Source: JAWKWH01 sp963669455 (lineage in GTDB: Bacteria > Pseudomonadota > Alphaproteobacteria > Rhizobiales > Rhizobiaceae). Taken from it: a stretch of 64,000 nucleotides of DNA. Location: the NCBI GenBank assembly GCA_963669455.1, contig OY770026.1, positions 186,001-250,000 on the forward strand, written 5' to 3'. A program made the position numbers and the translations under genes. Of the stretch, positions 1-7,710 are shown piece by piece. Position 1 is the first letter of the stretch. The number at the start of each line of letters is the position of its first letter. The notes under the pieces were generated by a model that searched no databases, was not told the origin of the DNA, and saw only the letters and a program-made list of their open reading frames with translations.

Positions 1-909
1 GGTGGGCTGACAGGAAAGACAAATGGCCAAAAATCGAACAGTGGTTTGGCAGACACCCCGATAGGTCAGCCGGACCTTTATTGTATATTCTCATCAAACA
101 AAATTGCGGGGCATAATTTGATTCAGTTGATGCACCATTTTGGCAATGACGCCCGTTTCTCCGGTTCCGAAGAAGCGCGGCGTAAACAATGGTTCATCAA
201 AGCCAGACAAGATCAAAAACTGCGTGAGGATATGACCAAAGAGGCGGCGGCAACCACCAACGTTACCGCTTTTGCCGTCACAACTGTCATGGCAACTGAG
301 GCGCAGATTGACGCCTTTGAATTAAAGCTCGACCGGTATGACGAAGCGACCACGGCGGCACTGATGGAAAATCAGGTCGAGTATGAAGCACTTCAAAAAC
401 GCATGATCGAAATTGAATCCCGGCTTGAAGGCATCTGGCAACACGCCAACATTATGTCTGATGGTCGGCGTGTCTTCTTAAACGCTGACCGGACGCAAGC
501 CTATGATGAATTCGGCGCGGAAGTATCAGAAGAAGAATATGCTTACGATCAGTTTAAACCGGATCATAGACCCGTTGACAGCTTCCTCGACCACTTAAAG
601 GAGCGCGGTGCAATTCGTGGTGCGATGGCCGATAACCGTGCTAGCCGTGAGAAGATTCATGAATTTGATGAGCTGAAAAATAGCCACCGTGAAGAAATTG
701 CAAAAGGCGGTGTGACCGAAGAACGCTTAAACGAAATGGATGATGAACTTCTCGATGCCATGCCGCCGGAGGTGGTAAGGCATTTATCTGCTGACGCGAC
801 GCTATCAAATGCACCGGATGCAAAATCCAACTTTACCGCCAATGCCAATCCTGCCGCCCTAACAAAAACGGGCGCGGCCATCACAGCCACGCCCACGCTT
901 GAAAACTAA
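1..909 (+). CDS. Hypothetical protein of the mobile element, 5' end outside the window
   Basis: Function not recognised. The reading frame is open from base 1 to the stop at 907-909, and the first possible start inside the window is only a TTG at 46, so the gene most likely begins to the left and its N-terminus is missing. The visible part is hydrophilic, rich in Glu, Asp, Ala and Met, with no membrane segment or signal peptide. The middle, from about residue 85 to 130 counted from the TTG, looks helical and possibly coiled coil. A short segment with DGRRVFLNAD is followed by an acidic stretch and a flexible Asn/Ala/Thr-rich tail. It lies convergent to the membrane-protein operon and upstream of conjugation genes, so it is probably an element protein. 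The gene is well supported as coding; its role is unknown. Confidence 0.6.
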   Translation, partial: GGLTGKTNGQKSNSGLADTPIGQPDLYCIFSSNKIAGHNLIQLMHHFGNDARFSGSEEARRKQWFIKARQDQKLREDMTKEAAATTNVTAFAVTTVMATEAQIDAFELKLDRYDEATTAALMENQVEYEALQKRMIEIESRLEGIWQHANIMSDGRRVFLNADRTQAYDEFGAEVSEEEYAYDQFKPDHRPVDSFLDHLKERGAIRGAMADNRASREKIHEFDELKNSHREEIAKGGVTEERLNEMDDELLDAMPPEVVRHLSADATLSNAPDAKSNFTANANPAALTKTGAAITATPTLEN

Positions 910-924
910 TTCCGGGGAATGGGA

Positions 925-1332
925 TTAGTCAGCGCTATTGGCGCCATCAATCAAGAGTGTGGTTTGGGTGCCGATGGCTGATTGTTTTGCGGATTTGATC
1001 GCCCGGCGGATTTTGTTAATCGTCCATATGGAAGACCAAAGCACGGTTTTTTCATGCAGATATTGCCCGACTTTCAAATTGGCGATGGAATAACCAGCGG
1101 CAAGAATGGCTGCTCCTAACGCAAACAGAATTGCCTGTTCATGCCAGAACAAAAGATCATGAAACTGACGGGCAAAGAGGACAAGGCCAATGCCTGTGAC
1201 CAGTGACATCCAAAGCGGCTCACGACCCACCAGAACAGATTGAATTGGCGCAAGCGCTTCGTCCCTATAGCGCGTTGAAAAAGTTGTATCGGTGACGCTC
1301 AGGCCGCGTCTGTTGTCGAAATATGTGGTCAT
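925..1332 (-). CDS. Small two-helix membrane protein, unknown function
   Basis: 135 residues. The N-terminal 40 residues are polar and resemble the short beta-rich leader of DUF6232-type membrane proteins (a tentative resemblance only). Two hydrophobic segments follow, around residues 40-55 and 65-85, separated by a short loop with a histidine. The C-terminal part is basic (KIRRAIKSAKQ) and probably cytoplasmic. It is the last gene of a minus-strand series (3975 to 925) of membrane proteins downstream of the coupling ATPase, separated by 17 bp from its upstream neighbour. The association with a conjugation ATPase suggests a role in element transfer or surface functions, but no domain proves this. 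Confidence 0.55.
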   Translation of the reverse strand: MTTYFDNRRGLSVTDTTFSTRYRDEALAPIQSVLVGREPLWMSLVTGIGLVLFARQFHDLLFWHEQAILFALGAAILAAGYSIANLKVGQYLHEKTVLWSSIWTINKIRRAIKSAKQSAIGTQTTLLIDGANSAD

Positions 1333-1349
1333 GGGAAACTATCCTCCTA

Positions 1350-1856
1350 TTACTGGTTTGCGCTCAGCTTCGTGCAGCGGGACGAATGCGCACGGGACTG
1401 AATTGTATGTGAAAGCTGCCGGATGGATGCGGGAACATGGCTGCGGGCGCTGGCAACATATAACGTCATTGCCCACCCCACTTCCTCAAATGAGGTATCG
1501 ACAGCGCAGGCACAGATTGAAGCATGCACGATGGAAGAACGCCTTAGGCGTTTGGGGTTTTTCGCATCCAAAATCTTCTCGCCGAGTTCAAGACTTTCGC
1601 TGACGCCGGGAAGTTGATCCATGCCTGTTTCTTTGAATACTCGCAGAAGCATCTTTGCCGCGTCCCGTTCCGGGTCAGGCTGTTGAACGCGAGCGGTGTC
1701 TTTTTGATGAAGGACAGCGCGGCATTGCGGAATGAGATGTTTCTCTGCCATGCGGCTTTCGACAATCGGCTGCAACCACAGCACTGTGACCGCGCCATAA
1801 ATTGCCAGGCCGCCTAATAGCGCAGGTGGAAACAGCTTGAAAGGAAGATCAAACAT
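1350..1856 (-). CDS. Hypothetical protein with N-terminal membrane anchor
   Basis: 168 residues, function not recognised. The first 30 residues contain one hydrophobic helix after a short N-terminus (LLGGLAIYGAVTVLWL), so the protein is probably anchored in the inner membrane. The remainder is soluble, with scattered Cys residues (four in total, including CACA) that might form disulfides if the domain is periplasmic. It is in the minus-strand membrane-protein series and begins 98 bp after the end of the preceding gene. An AAGGA-like ribosome-binding site stands about nine bases before the ATG at 1856. Confidence 0.5.
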   Translation of the reverse strand: MFDLPFKLFPPALLGGLAIYGAVTVLWLQPIVESRMAEKHLIPQCRAVLHQKDTARVQQPDPERDAAKMLLRVFKETGMDQLPGVSESLELGEKILDAKNPKRLRRSSIVHASICACAVDTSFEEVGWAMTLYVASARSHVPASIRQLSHTIQSRAHSSRCTKLSANQ

Positions 1857-1954
1857 GAGGTTTGTCCTTGTCTGGTTGGTGATTTGATTTTTTGGAAATT
1901 GCGTCTGCCAGATAGGGCACGCATCATGTGGCGCATCGGTTCAGCGAAACGCGC

Positions 1955-2419
1955 TTACTTAAATCGGCAATGCGATTTGATCAGTGCTTTGACCGATGTC
2001 TGGGTCAGATTAAATTGCCGAAGAGCAGCGCTGGAAAATTTGGGAATGGTCTTCACACCATTCTCATCAATACCAGCAAGGGAAAGACGGGGAATTGTGT
2101 TTCCGGCTGAACCGCTGCCTGACACATAACACCATTGTTTATTGATGCTCTGATCATGGGTTGAGGAATATTCCGTTCCCGTGACCACGTTGCCGCTGCC
2201 ATGATCCACTTCACTGAACAGAACGAAGTTTTGAACCTCATCCGGCGGTATGATGCGATCAGGTTCTTCAAGGAAATGCAATTTCTGGCGTATCACGGAC
2301 CAATTGATGGCCTTGCCACTTGTCCAGTAAACGTCAACAACTATCAGGAAGAGTGCAAGAACGAAGAACGCACCGCCGACAAACCCATAAAACGTTCGTC
2401 GCAGCCAAGAAAAGCTCAC
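1955..2419 (-). CDS. Single-pass membrane protein, unknown function
   Basis: 154 residues, with one N-terminal transmembrane helix (residues about 10-30, after the basic WLRRTFYGF) and a mainly polar, probably periplasmic domain. The start is a GTG that overlaps the stop of the upstream 400-residue membrane protein by four bases (GTGA at 2416-2419), a typical translational-coupling arrangement, so the two products are probably needed in similar amounts and may form a complex. No known domain is recognised. Confidence 0.6.
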   Translation of the reverse strand: MSFSWLRRTFYGFVGGAFFVLALFLIVVDVYWTSGKAINWSVIRQKLHFLEEPDRIIPPDEVQNFVLFSEVDHGSGNVVTGTEYSSTHDQSINKQWCYVSGSGSAGNTIPRLSLAGIDENGVKTIPKFSSAALRQFNLTQTSVKALIKSHCRFK

Positions 2420-3618
2420 TCCCTTGTCTCCTTATCATCCGGGCTGTCGAGCGTTTTAGGATTTACTTCCAAATCAATGTAGTCCGGCAAATCCGGTTCT
2501 GATGGGATTAGGATTTGCTGATCCGTGAGCAGTTTCATCTGCTGCAAGGCATCCAGCAATTCATATGCCGTCCACAGGTTTCGTGGTGCATTGCGCGAAC
2601 GCTGATCATCAAAGCGCACGGTTTTGAACAGCAGAATGACCAAAGGCAGGAGGTCAATTCCCAGTGCCGTTGCAATGGAAGGGATGATAGATTGCCAATG
2701 TTCCAAAACACCCTTCATAACGTTGGGACGTTCCAGAGTTAGCGGTTCGGGCTGGTGCGGCTGCTCAAGAGCTGCAATGTCAGCGGCAATCTCTTTTCCG
2801 CGCGTTTTGCTGCGGGCAATAAAGTCATCGATAATACCGCGCTGTTTTTTTGTGCGGATGTTGGCAGGCAAAACAATGCCGGAAGTCAGATTTTCAAGAC
2901 CGCGCTGCATGGCAAACAGAATATTCTGCCCCGCCATCTGACCGATCACGCCATTGAGGCAGGATAGATTTTTACCTGCTTCGTTGATTTTGCCACGGCT
3001 GGCTTGCGCTCTCATGTTCGCAAGACAAGTTGCACCTTTGGCTTGAAGTTTTTCGAGGGTGTCCTGCGATGAATTGACGGATGCCAATACCGCATCAAGT
3101 CTGTCCACCACCTGGCCCATTGTGTTGGAGACGGGGCCAGTGCCAGCCCGGCCGGAGCTACCACCGTTTACTTCCCTTTGTTGAAGGGCAGCGCGGTCAT
3201 TTCGAAACGCATTGATGTCAGCGACAAAGCTTCGAAATTTCTGTGCGTTTTGCACACCATGTGAATATCGCGTTTCAGTTCTGGCAATAACAGCACCGGA
3301 CGTTGCAAGATTGATCGTGCTGCCCGACAGCGAAACGACATTCCAATAGCTGCTTAAGGAAACGATCATGATGCAGCCTGTTAAGGTGATTGCCCAACCC
3401 TGCATCCGTCGTGCGGTGTTTAGCAGTTCTGGCACCGTTCCAATGGCATAGGTCCAAAACAGCGACAGGGACAGGGTGATGGCCGCTCCCGTCATGGCGC
3501 ATAATGTCTTGAGCCACCAATCATCAACCGCAACCTGAATTGACAGGCCGTCATAGGTTAAAACGCCTGATACAAGAGCGATGATAAAAATGACGGTTTG
3601 AGTCCATTGATTGTTCAT
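2416..3618 (-). CDS. 400-residue membrane protein with four predicted helices
   Basis: Function not recognised. The N-terminus has three hydrophobic segments (about residues 8-25, 37-60 and 75-95). A long polar region of roughly 200 residues follows, with helical and probably coiled-coil stretches and three Cys. A last hydrophobic segment stands near residue 310-330 (IIPSIATALGIDLLPLVILL), followed by an acidic cytoplasmic tail. The final helix before a soluble tail is reminiscent of phage- or element-borne DUF4407/TraX-like membrane proteins, but I cannot assign a family. It is coupled by a four-base overlap to the following gene and starts three bases after the stop of the preceding 117-residue protein, so it is the centre of a membrane operon. 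Confidence 0.65.
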   Translation of the reverse strand: MNNQWTQTVIFIIALVSGVLTYDGLSIQVAVDDWWLKTLCAMTGAAITLSLSLFWTYAIGTVPELLNTARRMQGWAITLTGCIMIVSLSSYWNVVSLSGSTINLATSGAVIARTETRYSHGVQNAQKFRSFVADINAFRNDRAALQQREVNGGSSGRAGTGPVSNTMGQVVDRLDAVLASVNSSQDTLEKLQAKGATCLANMRAQASRGKINEAGKNLSCLNGVIGQMAGQNILFAMQRGLENLTSGIVLPANIRTKKQRGIIDDFIARSKTRGKEIAADIAALEQPHQPEPLTLERPNVMKGVLEHWQSIIPSIATALGIDLLPLVILLFKTVRFDDQRSRNAPRNLWTAYELLDALQQMKLLTDQQILIPSEPDLPDYIDLEVNPKTLDSPDDKETRE

Positions 3619-3621
3619 GGC

Positions 3622-3975
3622 TTAGTCTCCGGTGATCATTGAAAATTCGAAGGGGAAGAATCCAATCAACGGACAGTTGTTGACCCCAAATTGAGGCCGC
3701 ACATCGCGCCAGCCGTCTAACAATGTGAGATACTCACACTGCGAATAGACCGGGGCATGAATGTTGCCGTTCCAGTGATATTTAATACGCAGCGCGGGTT
3801 GGCCGTAGATCAACAGCAGCGCCAGCGGCACGCCCAAGACAAACACAAATCTGGCAAGTCCGCCAAAGGACAACAGGCGAAGCTTTGCATCAGCAATCGG
3901 GGTTGTGGAATGGGGCTGGTGCGCCTTCACCGAAGAATGACGCGCGCGCCCAAAAAGCGAATGCCAAAAAGCCAT
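3622..3975 (-). CDS. Small single-helix membrane protein, first gene of membrane operon
   Basis: 117 residues. A basic, His-rich N-terminal part of about 40 residues precedes one hydrophobic helix (around residues 40-60, FVFVLGVPLALLLIYG). A likely periplasmic C-terminal domain follows with two Cys that could pair (SQCEYLTL and NNCPLIG). The start is well defined: a GGAGG ribosome-binding site stands seven bases before the ATG at 3975. It is separated by 135 bp from the coupling-ATPase gene upstream, so it may have its own promoter. No homologous family is recognised. Confidence 0.6.
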   Translation of the reverse strand: MAFWHSLFGRARHSSVKAHQPHSTTPIADAKLRLLSFGGLARFVFVLGVPLALLLIYGQPALRIKYHWNGNIHAPVYSQCEYLTLLDGWRDVRPQFGVNNCPLIGFFPFEFSMITGD

Positions 3976-4109
3976 GGCAAGCCTCCTTGTGGTTCAGTTT
4001 TGGTTTTGGGAAAAGTGCTTGGCGGATGCCAAGAGATCAGGCGCTTATGAACATCGCCATTGAAACAAGCGGTCCCGCAGACGGCTGGTCTTGGTGTCGA
4101 GCTTGAGTT

Positions 4110-5792
4110 TTAGAATTTGAATTTTTTCGGGAATGATCCTTCGGGCGGTGCGCCCGGAATATCGTCAATCTGATGAACCCACGGATTGACCATTTTGTAA
4201 TGGATCAAATCCAACATAAGGGGCGCATGCGCGTCTTTAAAGAGGGTAGCGGTAAATTTGGGTGCGCGGTTAAATTCGTCCTGGCGCAGCAGGGGAATGG
4301 CTTCTTCTTTTACCGTGACGCCGAAACCCTCACCATCTTCCGACACATTAGCGCTGTCCCTGACCACGGCGCGTTGACCGGATCGCTTGGAATATTCTTC
4401 CGCATCATCCACTGACTTCACATCCATCGTCAGCATCATCGAGCATTGCGTTTTGAACAGGTATGCCAGATCGCCATATTTTGCCTTCAGCGACATCCAG
4501 TCCTGAACGAAGGCCATGAGGCGAAGCCCTCGTGTTCTGCCGATTTTGAGGATTTTCTCTGTCACAGGTAAAGGCCCGGAAGAGATCGCCTCAAATTCGT
4601 CGGCGATGATTGTGACGGGCGGATCATAGCTGTTGGCTTCAATCGCAATCGTACAAAGCGTGTTCAAAATAACACCCGCCGCCTGATCAACAATGCCGGA
4701 TTTCTCCGGCGGCAGAATAATGAAGATGCTCATATTCTTGTTTGGATTCTTGATATCTGAAGCGTTGAATGTGGAATGTTCAAAACTCTGCCCAAGCGGC
4801 GTACAGGGTTCAAAAATCGCCAAGGCTTCCTGCATCTCCACGATGAAGCTTTGCGCGGATTTGGGATTGTTTTTAAACTGCGCCAAAAAGCGATTTCCTG
4901 CCCGCGCAATGGCTCCGTCATAATCAGGCATGATCGACATGCGCTGAAACACGTCAAGCAAATCTTGCGTGTCCGACGAACACAGTTTTCGCAGGAATGG
5001 CAAGTTGCAACAAAGTTCCCCTGTCTCGGATTGTTCAACAGCGAAGAAAACAAGCAGGTCAGCAATCAGTTGACGACTTACGCTTCGAAATATTTTGTTC
5101 TCGCCCGATGCGCCGATGGCTTCCGGGATCAGACAAAATGCAATCTGCCGGGCCTCATCAAATATCCCGGAGAGTTTCTTGTTCGCCAGTTCAAGCAGCC
5201 TGTCACAGGGATTGTAATCATCGCTGTCTATGCCGTGTTTTTTAAGCAGGCGGTACGGATCAATGCACACGACCAAGTGCTTTAATTCTTCTGTCAGATA
5301 CCGATAGGTTGCAACGCAGAGGTCTTCGCCCTTGGCGGTAATAATCCGGTTATGATGTTTACCCAGACCAACGGTCCAACCCTTTGAAAGTGATGATGTT
5401 TTACCCGCGCCCGTTCCCGCCAAAATCAAACCATGCGTCCAATCCTTGAAAAAGATCGGAGCATCCCGCCACCATCGCCGGATTGACCCCAGCAGCAATC
5501 CCTCACCATCATCATTGTCGGTGTGCAGGCCAAGCTCTTTGGGATGCTGACCATTCAGCCGTTCCACGCGTCCGTGAATGCCTGTGGGTTTGAGAAGGCC
5601 GCGATTTGCAATCACCGCACAAACACTGCCGATGATTTGCACTACAAACAGGAGGCCGCAAAACGCGGCCATCCACTCAAACATAAGCGTCAGGTAAGGG
5701 TCTGCACCCGCAGACCCCAAACCACGCGCAGCAACATAGAAAACTACGGCACAGACCGCAGTTCCCGTTTTGGATGAACCCGAACGAGGCAT
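4110..5792 (-). CDS. Type IV secretion coupling ATPase (VirD4/TraG family)
   Basis: 560 residues. VirD4/TraG proteins are hexameric ATPases at the inner membrane that connect the relaxosome to the mating channel. Two N-terminal hydrophobic segments (about residues 12-30 and 36-62) anchor it. The Walker A motif AGTGAGKT is at about 125-132 and Walker B with the DE pair (VTIIADEFEA) at about 392-402. Further conserved blocks follow (GRTRGLRLMAFVQDW, then FKTQCS). The length fits a short coupling protein without a large C-terminal extension. The start lies two bases after the stop of the 167-residue gene, and a GGGCGG sequence just before it can serve as ribosome-binding site. The family is secure; which secretion channel it serves cannot be seen because no VirB genes lie in the window. 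Confidence 0.92.
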   Translation of the reverse strand: MPRSGSSKTGTAVCAVVFYVAARGLGSAGADPYLTLMFEWMAAFCGLLFVVQIIGSVCAVIANRGLLKPTGIHGRVERLNGQHPKELGLHTDNDDGEGLLLGSIRRWWRDAPIFFKDWTHGLILAGTGAGKTSSLSKGWTVGLGKHHNRIITAKGEDLCVATYRYLTEELKHLVVCIDPYRLLKKHGIDSDDYNPCDRLLELANKKLSGIFDEARQIAFCLIPEAIGASGENKIFRSVSRQLIADLLVFFAVEQSETGELCCNLPFLRKLCSSDTQDLLDVFQRMSIMPDYDGAIARAGNRFLAQFKNNPKSAQSFIVEMQEALAIFEPCTPLGQSFEHSTFNASDIKNPNKNMSIFIILPPEKSGIVDQAAGVILNTLCTIAIEANSYDPPVTIIADEFEAISSGPLPVTEKILKIGRTRGLRLMAFVQDWMSLKAKYGDLAYLFKTQCSMMLTMDVKSVDDAEEYSKRSGQRAVVRDSANVSEDGEGFGVTVKEEAIPLLRQDEFNRAPKFTATLFKDAHAPLMLDLIHYKMVNPWVHQIDDIPGAPPEGSFPKKFKF

Positions 5793-5794
5793 GA

Positions 5795-6298
5795 TTACCG
5801 CCCATCCAGATCATGTTCGTGTTCTTGCGAATGATTGTGACCATGCTCCGGCAAACGGCTTTCACGATCCATTTTCAAAATCTCATCGACATCCCGTTGA
5901 TATTGTCTGTCAATCTGATCCCGAAAACCTTGCTGACGCTTTTCGTAATTGCGTACCGATCCCTCATCAATTTCCCGGTGCATGACCTCGCGGGCTTTGG
6001 GATCATCGGGGATGGGTTGAGGCGAGGTAAACTGTTTTTCCAACAGTTTGGTTTTTTCGTTTCTTATGCCGTAGTCGCGGTATTTGTTTTCGCGCTCCAA
6101 CTGATCATCCATCCGGCTGGCAAAAATCGCTGTCCGGTCATTGATCATTTCCTTGGCGCGGTCAGAAGCTCGGGCAATTTCCGCGCCGCGCTCAACTTCA
6201 ATATTGAACCGTTTGCCAGCAGACACAGTGTCATCAAGGCCTGTATGCGCTGCATTGGCATCGCGGGTGTCAAATTTGGTATCATATTGATCAACCAT
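5795..6298 (-). CDS. Charged hypothetical protein with His-rich tail, co-transcribed with coupling ATPase
   Basis: 167 residues, strongly charged, without membrane segments. Most of it is predicted helical (long runs of Arg, Glu, Asp, Lys and Gln), and it ends in a histidine-rich tail (HGHNHSQEHEHD) that could bind a divalent metal. The start at 6298 has a GGAG ribosome-binding site eight bases upstream. It ends two bases before the ATG of the coupling ATPase, so translation is probably coupled. A relaxosome or coupling adaptor would fit this place, but this is inference from position only. Confidence 0.6.
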   Translation of the reverse strand: MVDQYDTKFDTRDANAAHTGLDDTVSAGKRFNIEVERGAEIARASDRAKEMINDRTAIFASRMDDQLERENKYRDYGIRNEKTKLLEKQFTSPQPIPDDPKAREVMHREIDEGSVRNYEKRQQGFRDQIDRQYQRDVDEILKMDRESRLPEHGHNHSQEHEHDLDGR

Positions 6299-6329
6299 AG
6301 TTTTACTCCATTTTGAGAAAGGAATTTTG

Positions 6330-6611
6330 ATGCAAGAACATGAACAACAATCGGGGGCATCACTCCCGAAAGATCAGATAAAGGGGGAATTGCTGGCGAC
6401 CCTTGCCGACCTGAAATCAGCCTACGGATTGCAGCGGCTTGAACTGGCATGGCTCGTCTTGATGTCGTTGGAAGATCATGTGAGACGTCATGAAGGTCTG
6501 GAAGAATGGGTGAATTTTACCCAGCGGCTTGCGCGAATGTCACAAGAGACAATCACCGAAATCGACACCATCCTGCATGAGGACGCCAAAGCCCATAAGC
6601 GCTACCATTGA
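6330..6611 (+). CDS. Small helical hypothetical protein, divergent to the transfer operon
   Basis: 93 residues from the ATG at 6330. This start is preferred over a TTG three bases earlier because a GAAAGGA ribosome-binding site stands about eight bases upstream. It is entirely soluble and helical, with no cysteine and a basic C-terminus. It is transcribed divergently from the operon that starts at 6298, with about 30 bp between the starts, so both promoters must overlap. Small proteins at such a place are often regulators of transfer genes, but no helix-turn-helix or ribbon-helix-helix signature is evident here. Confidence 0.5.
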   Translation: MQEHEQQSGASLPKDQIKGELLATLADLKSAYGLQRLELAWLVLMSLEDHVRRHEGLEEWVNFTQRLARMSQETITEIDTILHEDAKAHKRYH

Positions 6612-6691
6612 TCTGGGTACGCAGAATTGGGAAATTTGAAAACCCGCCTCGGGGAATTTGGAACCTTGCGGGTTTTCCCGTTGGCGCGGCA

Positions 6692-7123
6692 TTATCCGCC
6701 GCGCCGTTTCAGTTTCTTTTCCAACGCATGAATCCGCAGCAGTGCATCGGTATATAGAGGCAATGGAATTTGGGGGAGTTGGCGGCGCGGCGCAGGTAAT
6801 ATCACCTCGACTGGTTTTTTGCCGCCGCGCTTGTTGACATGGTGATCCATCATTGTCCGCGCAAGACCTTGGTGAGGACATTGCGAGCAAAATGACACTT
6901 GCTCGCCCAAACTGTGAATGTCTGCATGCTGGTGGCAGCAATCATTCTTGCCGCAAATCAGCACCTCTCTCGCAGCCTTCCGTGCCGGACCATCGCCTTG
7001 CGGAAACTTGGCGGGACACCATGAAGCATGTTTGCGGTTCCAGTCGAGATTACCTTTTGCATTTTCTACGACCAGCGGCACACCGCACTCACGGCAGAGA
7101 ATTTCGTGGATTTTGCGTTTCAT
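6692..7123 (-). CDS. Cys-rich, probable zinc-binding protein of the element
   Basis: 143 residues from the ATG at 7123. This start is chosen over an upstream in-frame ATG at 7225 because GGAG lies eight bases before it and the first 34 residues of the longer form look non-conserved. It contains several Cys pairs and His: CREC near residue 14, a WC after a His, CGKNDC with a following Cys and HQH, and CSQC. Together these can build two zinc sites. The rest is basic, ending in KKLKRRGG. Zinc-ribbon proteins of this size in mobile elements are usually DNA-binding accessory factors; the exact role is unknown. It ends 80 bp from the convergent 93-residue gene. Confidence 0.55.
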   Translation of the reverse strand: MKRKIHEILCRECGVPLVVENAKGNLDWNRKHASWCPAKFPQGDGPARKAAREVLICGKNDCCHQHADIHSLGEQVSFCSQCPHQGLARTMMDHHVNKRGGKKPVEVILPAPRRQLPQIPLPLYTDALLRIHALEKKLKRRGG

Positions 7124-7280
7124 GTTGGCACTCCGTTTTGGTTGGAAGTTTTCGAGTGCCCTTTCAATTAGTCGCAAAATTTGTTGCTGGGAAATGTAAC
7201 AATTAGTAGAATGGCCGCCGAACAAAAAGCGCTTAAGTGGCTGAAATAAAACGAAGAATATTTTTCTTCTGTAAAATGTT

Positions 7281-7303
7281 GTAATGTTATGTTATAACAT
7301 TAC
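7281..7303. promoter_or_regulatory. Perfect 10+3+10 palindrome abutting a start codon
   Basis: Left arm 7281-7290 (GTAATGTTAT), spacer GTT, right arm 7294-7303 (ATAACATTAC). The ATG of the next gene follows two bases later, at 7306. The right arm contains a TATAAC that could act as a -10 box, and no ribosome-binding site fits between it and the ATG. It could be an operator or autoregulatory site, or an RNA hairpin occluding initiation on a nearly leaderless transcript. Confidence 0.6.
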
Positions 7304-7305
7304 GT

Positions 7306-7653
7306 ATGAGCGAAACAATAGAAGTGAAACGTGAAGTTACGTTCACAATATGCGCAAAGACTGGGCAGAGATTATCGCAGGTCTTCCGCAAACCTAATTC
7401 GAGAGTGATTGATAACCCATTCGATGTGGCAGAAACAGTGTACGACCGTGATACTAGGTTGCCCAAACATGAGGTGAGCTGGAGAGATGGTAGTGTCAGG
7501 CAAAGTTGTAATTTAAAAAATGGCAAGCTACATTCTGACGGAAGGCCTTCAGTTTTGGTTTTCAATGAAAAACATGAGCCGATAGAAGCACATTATCATA
7601 ATAATGGTGAACCAATATTGAAAATCAATGTTGTTGGCCTTGATCCAGATTGA
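7306..7653 (+). CDS. Small hypothetical protein, AT-rich cargo gene
   Basis: 115 residues, function not recognised. It is soluble, with beta-rich composition. The segment around residues 75-105 has short repeated turns (NGKLHSDGRPSV, then HNNGEPI), similar in feel to the small repeats of MORN-like or immunity proteins, but too short to assign. Base composition and codon use are more AT-rich than in the surrounding transfer genes. The start codon at 7306 lies two bases after a perfect palindrome and has no ribosome-binding site. It precedes the large P-loop/ankyrin gene by 57 bp on the same strand, so the two may be one cargo unit. Confidence 0.55.
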   Translation: MSETIEVKREVTFTICAKTGQRLSQVFRKPNSRVIDNPFDVAETVYDRDTRLPKHEVSWRDGSVRQSCNLKNGKLHSDGRPSVLVFNEKHEPIEAHYHNNGEPILKINVVGLDPD

Positions 7654-7710
7654 CAACTAAGGCTTGATCAAAAATACTCCTAGATGAGTTTCACTAGGTG
7701 ATCATACCCG

